In this document: one piece after another, positions 1 to 6,282 of the stretch
Position numbering within the stretch: position 1 is the first letter of the stretch
Layout of the letters: each line of letters opens with the position of its first letter
Assembly: GCA_030746455.1 (NCBI GenBank)
Contig: JASLMQ010000612.1
Location: 1-6,282, forward strand
Length of the DNA: 6,282 bases
Origin: Candidatus Latescibacterota bacterium
Lineage (GTDB): Bacteria; Latescibacterota; UBA2968; GCA-2709665
Reading direction: 5' to 3'
Notes under the pieces: generated by a model
Seen by the model: the letters and a program-made list of their open reading frames with translations, nothing else
Database searches by the model: none
What the model was told of the DNA's origin: nothing
Program-made: the position numbers and the translations under genes

Positions 1-3000
1 AACAGCACGAAGTCCGTGAAGTCGACGCTTCCGTCGCCGTCGAAATCGGCGCTCCCCAGGCCCCCGCCATCCACGCCTCCGGCCCAAGGGTGGTATTGCG
101 TCCTGCCGCCGATCGTCAGCGTGACGTCGTCGGTCGCCTTCACCTGGATTCCGCCCTCGCTATCGCGTTCGAGCACTGCCCAGTTGTACACGACGAAATC
201 GTCGCCCGGCGAGACATCCAGGTAGACGAAGGACTCCCCGTCGTCGAAACCCTCCGTGGATTCCACGACCAGATCGGCCGACCTCGGGGATGACGTCATG
301 GACGTGATACGGGTCCGGTGTGCCCAGTCGTCCGTTGCGACCATCTTCCCATCGAAGAAGTCGACCCCCTGGCGGGTCAGCCCATTGGCATAGTCGTGGG
401 GGGTCAGACTGCTCATCTCCGTTGCGCTCGACGGCTCTGCATAGAGCGTTCCCCTGCCAAGGACCATTCGCTGCGGTCCGAGGTCGATCACGCACGATCC
501 GTCTGCGGCCCTCTTCACCCCATGAACCGTGTAGGTCGTGTTTCGGCTGTAATGCGGGTTGCTGAACTGGACGGTCTCGAAGTCCAGGCGTCCGTCCGTC
601 GGCAGGTTCGCGCCCACCGTGACCAGGTTCCTCTCATAGTCCACCTGCACAACCCGGCCCGTATAGGACCCGTGCTGCAGCTCGAGCCTGAGCTCAGGAG
701 TCCGGATCGACTTGCCGATTAGGTAGGCCTTCCTGGCCCACCCAACCCCGATCCGCACCCCTCCGAAGCATCCGTCGATCTCGACATCGCCGCCCTTTAC
801 GCGCCGGGCCGGCGTCCCGGCGTACACGAACCGATCGACCGGACCGTCTGCGAAGTGGACGGAGAGCGCGATGGCCCCGTCGCCGATGGACGTCCGCTCG
901 ATGCGGTGGATGGCCGGATGGGCCGCGGCCTGGGCGCCCCCGCCGGGAGGCCTACCAAAGGGCTCCCGCACCGTCACGAAGGTACTGCTCAGGGAGCCGG
1001 CGTCCGATCGACGCCGCATGATCACGTGTTCGGCCTTCGGATAGGTCGGGTAGATGCCGGGCGCCCAGGCATTGATCACCTCCGTGTGCGGTTCGGCGTT
1101 CGCTGTCATGCACAGCGACCGTGTGTCACCGGGCAGCGCCCAGGTGGCAGACCAGGACCCCGTTGCCGATCCCGCTCGAGGGTGCATCAGGAAACCCAGT
1201 CCATTCCCCGGTGGAGGCGACCAGTAGGGCCTGCCGGGCTCTCCGCTCATGTCGCCGTCGTTCAGTTGCCGCTCGCCCCAGTCGTATTCCGGTCCCGCAA
1301 CCGAGCCCTCGGCCCTTTGACCGAGCTGGATCCCCTCGAACCGGATGTCGTCCGACAGCGCGTGCGCCAGGTAGTCGTGCTGCCGCCCTCCGACAACCCG
1401 GAAGATGTCGAGAAGGTAGCCGCCCGGGCCGCTTCCCACCAACGCCACGCATCGACGATACATGGTCACCCCGAGCGACCGGTAGACGTTGTTCGCATCT
1501 GCATCCACCACCTGCATCCCCGGCATCCCGGCGAAGAGGTGCAGGCTGCCCCCGCTGTCATCCACACCGGGGTCGGGCTGCTGGGGCTTCTCGTCCACGA
1601 GCACCAGCTGGTGTGACGACGTCTGCCGGGCCCAGCCCCGCTGGGTGTGTGTGGAGCCCAGACCGTATCCCAGGTCGTAGGTGAGCTCCAACCTCAGCGC
1701 GAAGTAGTTGATGTTCAGGTCGTCCAGGTGGCCGTGGTTGAGCACGGGCCCATACCGCATCACGCACGCCTGGGCCATCTCGCCGGCCGGCGTGCGCAGA
1801 ATGGCCAGCCCCTTCTGGCCCATCAGGGTCGTCGCCGATATCTTCTGTTCGAGGTATTCGGGCAATCCGCCGCCACCCGACGGATCCCCTTCGCAGTGGA
1901 ACAGCCGCCACTCCCTGTCCCTCGAGAGGCCGCGCACCCCCTGCAGATCGCCGTTGGCGAAGTAGCGGATCAGGGCCCCGAACGCCGCCTTGACCTCGGA
2001 ATCGCTGGCCCGCGCGTGGATCCTCTCGGCGTACATGTAGTCCCTATCGTTGAACCTGGGCTCCTGGGGTCGGGCGTCCCTCGTGTCCGGTCCCGAATCG
2101 CCCGTGCGCGGCATGTGGCCAAGGACGTCGGTGGTCAGGTTGGGCAGGACGTAGAAGTTTCGGAAGGTGGTATCGTCGTAGAGATTCAGGCCCTCCGGAT
2201 ACCGCCCGCTGCGATGGTTGTACAGTGGCTCCGCGAAGGTCAGGTAGAGATCCCGGGCGTGGCTGGAGTAACTCAACGAGGTCTCCGAGTAGCCCCCGTC
2301 GCGATCGGCGTTGTTGGCGATCATTGCCCGGATGCCGTAGGGGCCGCTTACGGCCCAGTCCACATAGGCCTCGATTCCGAGCAGGCAACCCACGGCCAGC
2401 GCCCCCCGGATGTAGTCCGCCTCCCCGTTGTGCATCCCGCCCTTCAACGACTGCTCGTAGCAATACCAGGCCCCGTTCTTGAGCATGTACCGCTCGATGT
2501 TCTCGCGTCGAGCCAGTCCCGGCACATAGGACGCCTCCTCCAGAGCGGGAGAGTTGTGGATCTTGTCATAGTAGTCGACCAGCAGGACCAGGACCCGGGA
2601 AACCTGATACCAGGGACGGTTGAGTCGTCCGCTCGGCGGATTGGAGGGATAGTCCCACGACCCCTTGTCGCAGTAGGGATAGACCTCCGCGATGGTATCG
2701 AGGATCACCGCGCACGTCTCGGCGTATTCTTCCTTCCCCGTGATCGTGTAGGCGAACGAGAGCCATCGGCACCACTTCTGGTAGGTCTCGATGACCCATG
2801 CGTTGTACGAACCCACGAAGTAGTGGGTGCGCCCATCGTCTCCCACATAGCCCGTTCCCGGATCGGGATAGACCGCGTTCGGGAGGACGTGGCCGTTCCG
2901 GCATTGGACGGTGCCCGGACGATCGAAGCTGCAGTCGGCCCCGCCCCAGGTCCCCCACTTGGCCGAACAGATCGGACACCCCGTGAACCCGTACGCGAAC

Positions 3001-3761
3001 GCCGCCCCTCTGTCCGGGCAGTTCCGACGGATCCAGGCCGGTGACTTGCCCACGACCGAATCCGCGGCCCGGACGATCGCGTCCGCATGGTCGCGAGCCC
3101 AGTCGTGAGCCTCGATATTCCGCTTCGCGCGCGCCACGTCTTCCGAAGTTATGTACACACACGGATGAGCCTCCCTACCCGTTTCGGCCAGGCTGATCTG
3201 CCGCCAGAGCTCCTCCGGCGGCACCTCGCGCCGGACCTTCCCCTCGGGATCGTGAAAGGCCAGCAGCTCGTAGAGCCCGTAGTAGACCTTGCGTTCCCAG
3301 TCCTCGGTGACCACTACCCGAAGCCATCGGGTCGTGCGGGCGCTGAACCGCACGATGTGGACGCCAGTGCGTTCCTCCATGCTGGCCGTTACCGGGTCGC
3401 CGGACTCGAACTCGATTCTCGCGGCCTTCCAGTCCGAGTAGATCGTCGATGCACCGCGGGTGACCAGGACCACGGTGTCCACGGTCTTGGGCTCCGCGAA
3501 GGTCGCCTTGATCCATTGCGGAGGGGGGGCGTTGTTGGCCGTGGCCCAGTTGGTGGACAGGTCGTGATCCGCCAGAGACTCGTACGAGTACTTCGTCCCG
3601 GGACCTCCCGTCGCGGAGGACACCTCGATCTGTGAGCCACGGATCAGGTCCTTGCCCGGATCGCACCGCACCAGCGAGGTAAGGGGCTGGGCGGAGGCGG
3701 GAGCGGCTGTAAGCAGAGCTATCAGACATAGCCTCGTTACGGTATGGATGACGCTAGCCAT
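1..3761 (-). CDS. Secreted heparinase II/III-like polysaccharide lyase with discoidin-like and dockerin-like domains (3' end outside window)
   Basis: The frame is open from the ATG at 3761 to base 1, at least 1253 codons with no stop. Residues 1-24 form a Sec signal peptide: R10, a hydrophobic core, and an ASA|Q cleavage site. Residues about 35-171 resemble an F5/8 type C (galactose-binding) domain, with a TNWAT-type loop and a closing LYELLAFHD strand. A Cys-rich insert follows: CPIC at 262-265, C277, C287 and H291. The alpha/alpha toroid spans about 200-606 and carries HNGEADYIRG from H444, then DGGY and Y498. The beta-sandwich (about 640-935) contains HGHLDDLN (H676, H678), the hallmark of heparinase II/III and related lyases. 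More beta-rich sequence leads to a dockerin/EF-hand loop at 1239-1250. The likely role is extracytoplasmic beta-elimination of a uronic-acid polysaccharide; the substrate cannot be read from sequence. The start at 3761 is chosen for its Shine-Dalgarno and signal peptide. The frame also runs open upstream to an ATG at 4121, but that would bury the signal peptide behind repeat-derived residues. Confidence 0.9.
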   Translation of the reverse strand, partial: MASVIHTVTRLCLIALLTAAPASAQPLTSLVRCDPGKDLIRGSQIEVSSATGGPGTKYSYESLADHDLSTNWATANNAPPPQWIKATFAEPKTVDTVVLVTRGASTIYSDWKAARIEFESGDPVTASMEERTGVHIVRFSARTTRWLRVVVTEDWERKVYYGLYELLAFHDPEGKVRREVPPEELWRQISLAETGREAHPCVYITSEDVARAKRNIEAHDWARDHADAIVRAADSVVGKSPAWIRRNCPDRGAAFAYGFTGCPICSAKWGTWGGADCSFDRPGTVQCRNGHVLPNAVYPDPGTGYVGDDGRTHYFVGSYNAWVIETYQKWCRWLSFAYTITGKEEYAETCAVILDTIAEVYPYCDKGSWDYPSNPPSGRLNRPWYQVSRVLVLLVDYYDKIHNSPALEEASYVPGLARRENIERYMLKNGAWYCYEQSLKGGMHNGEADYIRGALAVGCLLGIEAYVDWAVSGPYGIRAMIANNADRDGGYSETSLSYSSHARDLYLTFAEPLYNHRSGRYPEGLNLYDDTTFRNFYVLPNLTTDVLGHMPRTGDSGPDTRDARPQEPRFNDRDYMYAERIHARASDSEVKAAFGALIRYFANGDLQGVRGLSRDREWRLFHCEGDPSGGGGLPEYLEQKISATTLMGQKGLAILRTPAGEMAQACVMRYGPVLNHGHLDDLNINYFALRLELTYDLGYGLGSTHTQRGWARQTSSHQLVLVDEKPQQPDPGVDDSGGSLHLFAGMPGMQVVDADANNVYRSLGVTMYRRCVALVGSGPGGYLLDIFRVVGGRQHDYLAHALSDDIRFEGIQLGQRAEGSVAGPEYDWGERQLNDGDMSGEPGRPYWSPPPGNGLGFLMHPRAGSATGSWSATWALPGDTRSLCMTANAEPHTEVINAWAPGIYPTYPKAEHVIMRRRSDAGSLSSTFVTVREPFGRPPGGGAQAAAHPAIHRIERTSIGDGAIALSVHFADGPVDRFVYAGTPARRVKGGDVEIDGCFGGVRIGVGWARKAYLIGKSIRTPELRLELQHGSYTGRVVQVDYERNLVTVGANLPTDGRLDFETVQFSNPHYSRNTTYTVHGVKRAADGSCVIDLGPQRMVLGRGTLYAEPSSATEMSSLTPHDYANGLTRQGVDFFDGKMVATDDWAHRTRITSMTSSPRSADLVVESTEGFDDGESFVYLDVSPGDDFVVYNWAVLERDSEGGIQVKATDDVTLTIGGRTQYHPWAGGVDGGGLGSADFDGDGSVDFTDFVL

Positions 3762-3765
3762 CTGG

Positions 3766-3772
3766 CTTCTCC
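3766..3772 (-). promoter_or_regulatory. Ribosome binding site of the lyase gene
   Basis: On the minus strand GGAGAAG lies directly upstream of the ATG at 3761. Seven bases separate the GGAG core from the start codon, which is a standard spacing. It decides the start in favour of 3761 over the in-frame ATG at 4121, and the signal peptide that follows supports the same choice. I see no convincing -35/-10 promoter pair upstream. Confidence 0.75.
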
Positions 3773-3806
3773 AATGGATCGTGGGATCTGCATTCGCTGT
3801 TCTGCG

Positions 3807-3825
3807 GCAACCCCGAAGGGGTTGC
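3807..3825. repeat. Perfect hairpin with GAA triloop (first of a pair)
   Basis: The arms gcaacccc (3807-3814) and ggggttgc (3818-3825) are perfect 8-bp inverted repeats around gaa. It lies about 45 bases upstream of the lyase start. Nine bases separate it from a second hairpin with the same gaa loop. From memory, this arrangement resembles a dispersed palindromic (REP-like) repeat common between genes in planctomycete-type genomes; I cannot confirm copies in this window. No T-tract follows on either strand, so an intrinsic terminator is unlikely. Confidence 0.7.
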
Positions 3826-3834
3826 GTCGTACAG

Positions 3835-3857
3835 CCCAGGGCTGGAACAGCCCTGGG
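3835..3857. repeat. Perfect 10-bp hairpin with GAA triloop (second of a pair)
   Basis: The arms cccagggctg (3835-3844) and cagccctggg (3848-3857) pair perfectly around gaa. In RNA the stem can extend by a G-U and an A-U pair to 3833-3859. Together with the hairpin at 3807-3825 it forms a tandem palindrome unit. On transcripts of either strand it would be very stable and could affect mRNA 3'-end stability or transposase recognition; neither role is shown by the sequence. Confidence 0.72.
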
Positions 3858-3940
3858 TTCTCCCGACCAGCACGCTACCCCAACGCCTCCAGCGATTGGT
3901 TCCATTGTCCGCGCGAAATGGTCCGTCTCCCTGAGTGCCC

Positions 3941-3959
3941 TGCCCGCCACAGGCGGGTA
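3941..3959. repeat. Short GC hairpin
   Basis: The arms cccgcc (3943-3948) and ggcggg (3952-3957) pair perfectly around aca. One G-U and one T-A pair extend the stem to 3941-3959. It ends one base before the left arm of the longer inverted repeat starting at 3961. There is no T-tract next to it. Confidence 0.55.
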
Positions 3960-3960
3960 C

Positions 3961-4048
3961 GGTGTATCGAAGGGGCGGCCTGAGGAAGACCAGTACCCTT
4001 TCCACGACCGGTCCGTTGGAATCTGCAGTCCTCGCGCCTCGATACACC
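3961..4048. repeat. Inverted repeat with 10-bp perfect arms 68 bp apart
   Basis: ggtgtatcga (3961-3970) and tcgatacacc (4039-4048) are exact inverted copies. With a 3-base bulge the pairing continues inward by four more pairs (3974-3977 with 4035-4038). The enclosed 68 bp contain no recognisable gene. It could be the ends of a small non-autonomous element or a structured transcript segment. No flanking target-site duplication was recognised. Confidence 0.5.
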
Positions 4049-4072
4049 TGGATCGCCCGGGAGCGATCCAGG
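4047..4072. repeat. Perfect 10-bp hairpin 50 bases after the oxidoreductase stop
   Basis: cctggatcgc (4047-4056) and gcgatccagg (4063-4072) pair perfectly around a 6-base loop, ccggga. On the minus strand it is the first strong hairpin after the TGA at 4124-4122, so it could protect the 3' end of the oxidoreductase mRNA or weaken transcription into the lyase gene. The bases after it on the minus strand are TGTATCGAGG, not a T-tract, so it is not a classical intrinsic terminator. It shares two bases with the inverted repeat ending at 4048, so the two folds compete or stack. Confidence 0.6.
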
Positions 4073-4121
4073 CACTCGGCGTGGACGGATACATCCGCTC
4101 GGGTAAGCACCGGCCAGTCAT

Positions 4122-6282
4122 TCAATCAGCCGTCAGATTCTTTGCCCCACCCGCCAGCACCGCCGCCGCATGCCTGGCCAGCAGGCCCCGCAGGTCCTGC
4201 TGGTAGGTGTTCAGGGTCTCCTCCCCCAACCCCTGGCAGTCCCCGCAGCGGTAGAGCGCCCTGGCCAGAACGATCTCGCGAAGCGGGCCCAGCCGGCGGC
4301 GGCGATCCTTCTCCTCGTTGTGGAGCGGCTCCAGCTCGGTCATCGCATGCCCGCCCATGCCAGGCTTGCGGATCAAGCGCGCCAGGGGCTCTGCCGCGGC
4401 CGGATCCCCCAGCCGCTCCAGCGTCAGGGCCACGGCGCGGTGGTGAGAGAGGGTAACACCTGCATCCAGCGTCTCGAGCTTCCGCAGGATCGAGGGCAAT
4501 GCGCGTGGGTCGCCCGTCTCACCCAGCGCCAGAATCAGCGTGTCGATGGGTGTGGGAAGGTGAGCGTACTCCGCCGCGATGCCCTTGAGGATACGGTCGT
4601 CCCACCCCTCGATCTGGTCCAATTCTTCGGCCAGCAGGGACGCCACATCGCTTTCGCCCAGGAATGCCAAGACCCTCGCGTACAAGGACTTGCCACGGTC
4701 ACCAGCCTTGCGATAGGCCTGACGCAACATCGGCAGGGCCGCATCCGCGTGGGAAAGGATACACGCGAGGTGCTCCCCCGCCTCTTGCGGATTCCTCGCT
4801 TCGGAGATCTGGGCAACCGCGGCGCGGAGTCGCCCTTCCGGCAGCGGGAAGGAATCCTCGTGTGAGAGGACCTCGTCAGGCAGATTCCCCGCGTGCACCA
4901 GATGCCTCTGCAGGGCCCTCACATCGATGGTTCGAGGTGCAAGCCCATCTGCCGCGGCCATGGCGGCGGCCAGACCGGCGGCGTAGCCCTGGTTGTGCAT
5001 GTCGTGCTGCATCCGCACCATCGCGGAGGCATCGCGGTGCATGCTGATGCCCAGGCCGATCACCAGGATCCCATCCAGCCCGCGCGGGAGCAGGCACCGA
5101 TAGGGCGTGTAACAAGATCCCCCGGGGGCCGGGTGGTTGGCCGCTCGCGACTTCTCGTCGTGCGGCAGGATGGCGAAGAACGGGTGGGAGGGGTAACCGT
5201 GCGAATCGTAATCGCTGGCAGACAGCACGATGCTGTCGGGATAGGTCCGCCCGGCGATCTGGTCCAGGTAGGACAGGACGTGATCGCCCAACACCCGGCG
5301 CCGCTCCCGTGTCTGGATCAGCGGCCCCGCGTCATAGACGTCCCTCGGCATGGCCAGTCGCGCCCCGACCAGCGCGCGCCACGTGTCGACGAGGTCCGCC
5401 TCATCCACCAGCAGATAGTCTGTGTTCACATAGTGGCGCCTCAGCGGACGTACGGGCAGCCCGGCGCCCTGCATGGCCAGGTCGGTGTCGATCTCGCCGT
5501 ACATCGACGCGGCGCCGGCGGCCACCGCGATGTCGGCGTTGCCCGTGGCGTCGATTATCGTCTTTCCCAGGACGATGCCCCGCCCAGATGGCGTCGCCAG
5601 CACGACCCCCGTGACGCGAGCGCCGTCCACAAGTGCCCCGCACCCCGTGGCGCCGAACCAGATGTCTCCACCCGCCTGACGAATCTGGCACCGAAACCAC
5701 TCCATCTTGTCCTCGACCGTGAACGACCGGTCGGGAAAAGGCACGCCGGCGCCGAAGCCGATCCGCTTGCCGTGGTACGGCTTGCCGATGAGGCCGAGGG
5801 TGCCCGTGCCCCCCAGGGCCTCCTGATACTCCGCCACCAGAACGCGGCAGCCCTGCCGTGCGGCACCGATTGCGGCACAGGCCCCGGATGTACCACCCCC
5901 CACCACTACGACATCGTACTCCGCGAGGATCGGCGGGACCTCTTCCTCCGCAGAAATGGCCTCCGGCCCGGCGTCCACCGCCCTGAGCCCCCCGAGCACC
6001 TCCTTCACCCGGCCGGGCACAGGGGCCTCAGACCCCCGTGCCGGTGCATGAACACCCGCTGGATCATGCAGGTCCAAAGCCTTGCGTGCAGCTGCGCCAC
6101 CCACCAGAGCGCCCAGCGCCTCGGATCCGACGGGGCGCAGCAGGCCCTCGGCTTCGTCGGACGGCACGTCGGCCGCGGCGCTCACCAGGTACAGGCGCTC
6201 GACCCCCTGGGGCTGGAAGTGCGGCAGCGCGGCCTCCCCAAGCCCCTTCCACTGGCAGGCGGCTCTGTTGCCGACTACCGGA
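4122..6282 (-). CDS. FAD-dependent oxidoreductase with C-terminal HEAT-like repeats (5' end outside window)
   Basis: The frame is open from the window edge to the TGA at 4124-4122, giving 719 codons. Numbering from an internal GTG at 6185 as residue 1, a dinucleotide-binding beta-alpha-beta fold starts at about 90 with GGGTSG at 96-101 (bases 5900-5883), followed by the GG-rich turn at 125-128. A second FAD-family signature, IIDATGNADIA, lies at 210-220. The cap and closing FAD motifs run to YTPYRCLLPRGLDGILVIG (359-377) and the glycine/alanine-rich helix near 400-411. These match the FAD_oxidored type of flavoprotein. From about 470 to 680 the protein is an alpha-helical solenoid with repeated ALG/RLGDP-type turns, as in HEAT repeats. 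The GTG at 6185 has no good Shine-Dalgarno and 32 more in-frame codons precede it, so the true start is probably beyond the window. About 128 residues therefore precede the first GxGxxG; from memory of similar planctomycete/verrucomicrobial proteins this is the tail of an additional N-terminal oxidoreductase module. The substrate is unknown, and no signal peptide is visible in the window. Confidence 0.87.
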   Translation of the reverse strand, partial: PVVGNRAACQWKGLGEAALPHFQPQGVERLYLVSAAADVPSDEAEGLLRPVGSEALGALVGGAAARKALDLHDPAGVHAPARGSEAPVPGRVKEVLGGLRAVDAGPEAISAEEEVPPILAEYDVVVVGGGTSGACAAIGAARQGCRVLVAEYQEALGGTGTLGLIGKPYHGKRIGFGAGVPFPDRSFTVEDKMEWFRCQIRQAGGDIWFGATGCGALVDGARVTGVVLATPSGRGIVLGKTIIDATGNADIAVAAGAASMYGEIDTDLAMQGAGLPVRPLRRHYVNTDYLLVDEADLVDTWRALVGARLAMPRDVYDAGPLIQTRERRRVLGDHVLSYLDQIAGRTYPDSIVLSASDYDSHGYPSHPFFAILPHDEKSRAANHPAPGGSCYTPYRCLLPRGLDGILVIGLGISMHRDASAMVRMQHDMHNQGYAAGLAAAMAAADGLAPRTIDVRALQRHLVHAGNLPDEVLSHEDSFPLPEGRLRAAVAQISEARNPQEAGEHLACILSHADAALPMLRQAYRKAGDRGKSLYARVLAFLGESDVASLLAEELDQIEGWDDRILKGIAAEYAHLPTPIDTLILALGETGDPRALPSILRKLETLDAGVTLSHHRAVALTLERLGDPAAAEPLARLIRKPGMGGHAMTELEPLHNEEKDRRRRLGPLREIVLARALYRCGDCQGLGEETLNTYQQDLRGLLARHAAAVLAGGAKNLTAD

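Larger units (their letters stand above)
3762..4121. other. Spacer between the two genes, rich in inverted repeats, no convincing gene
   Basis: This 360-bp stretch separates the oxidoreductase stop from the lyase start. It holds at least four compact perfect inverted repeats and one longer-range pair of arms, listed separately. It is GC-rich like the genes. It has no stop codon in the minus frame shared by both genes, and another minus frame (about 4125-3754, TTG start) is also open. The conceptual products have low-complexity, Arg/Pro/Gly-rich sequence that crosses the palindromes, with no domain or ribosome binding site. I read it as non-coding sequence filled with palindromic repeats. Confidence 0.7.

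Noticed and set aside
855..1616. Plus-strand open frame of 253 codons, and the similar frames at 318-722 and 3087-3635
   Set aside because: All are in the same codon-aligned antisense register to the lyase gene and have Arg/Pro/Gly/Val-rich products without recognisable motifs.
1647..3044. Plus-strand open frame of 465 codons opposite the lyase gene
   Set aside because: It is exactly codon-aligned antisense to the lyase. Such a frame stops only opposite TTA, CTA or TCA codons, which are rare in this GC-rich gene. The product has no domain, and the minus strand shows a coherent lyase.
4047..4072. Classical intrinsic terminator after the oxidoreductase
   Set aside because: The hairpin is strong but no T-tract follows on the minus strand, so it is listed as an inverted repeat only.
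3762..4121. N-terminal extension of the lyase to the ATG at 4121
   Set aside because: The frame is open, but the extension would bury a clear signal peptide, is Arg/Pro/Gly-rich, and is partly a translation of the hairpins. The ATG at 3761 has a good ribosome binding site.
3754..4125. Minus-strand 123-codon frame in the spacer
   Set aside because: It needs a TTG start overlapping the oxidoreductase stop, has no ribosome binding site, runs through the palindromic repeats and overlaps the lyase start in another frame.
4170..4865. Plus-strand open frame of 231 codons opposite the oxidoreductase
   Set aside because: Codon-aligned antisense shadow of the HEAT-like region, with no domain of its own.
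6183..6185. GTG at 6185 as the true start of the oxidoreductase
   Set aside because: No ribosome binding site precedes it, and the same frame stays open with protein-like sequence to the window edge.

Overview
The window is GC-rich (roughly 60-65%) bacterial DNA with two genes, both read on the minus strand. Each is cut by a window edge. From right to left: (1) 6282-4122 holds most of a FAD-dependent oxidoreductase with a C-terminal helical-repeat (HEAT-like) extension; its 5' end lies outside the window. (2) 4121-3762 is a spacer of about 360 bp crowded with short perfect inverted repeats. (3) 3761-1 holds a large secreted polysaccharide-lyase-type protein: signal peptide, discoidin-like carbohydrate-binding domain, Cys-rich zinc-knuckle-like insert, alpha/alpha toroid, and heparinase II/III-like beta-sandwich. 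It is still open at base 1, where it enters a dockerin/EF-hand-type calcium-binding repeat.

Organism (inference): the C-terminal repeat beginning ADFDGDGSVDFTDF, the heparinase II/III-like lyase architecture, the FAD-plus-HEAT oxidoreductase and the hairpin style of the spacer together recall polysaccharide-degrading bacteria of the Latescibacterota / Poribacteria / Planctomycetota-Verrucomicrobiota sphere. I cannot place it more precisely by eye. Both genes share the same high-GC codon habit, so neither looks recently acquired.

How it works together: the lyase would be exported and cleave an acidic polysaccharide, held on substrate by the discoidin-like domain and possibly on the cell surface or a partner through the dockerin-like repeat. 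The oxidoreductase has no visible export signal in this window and its substrate is unknown. Shared orientation suggests, but does not prove, a common carbohydrate-catabolic locus.

The most unusual structural point is that one minus-strand frame is open across essentially all 6.28 kb, interrupted only by the TGA at 4124-4122 that ends the oxidoreductase. The spacer has no in-frame stop, so an automatic caller could start the lyase about 120 codons too early. The long plus-strand ORFs are codon-aligned antisense shadows of these genes. No RNA gene, CRISPR array, insertion sequence or clear promoter was seen.
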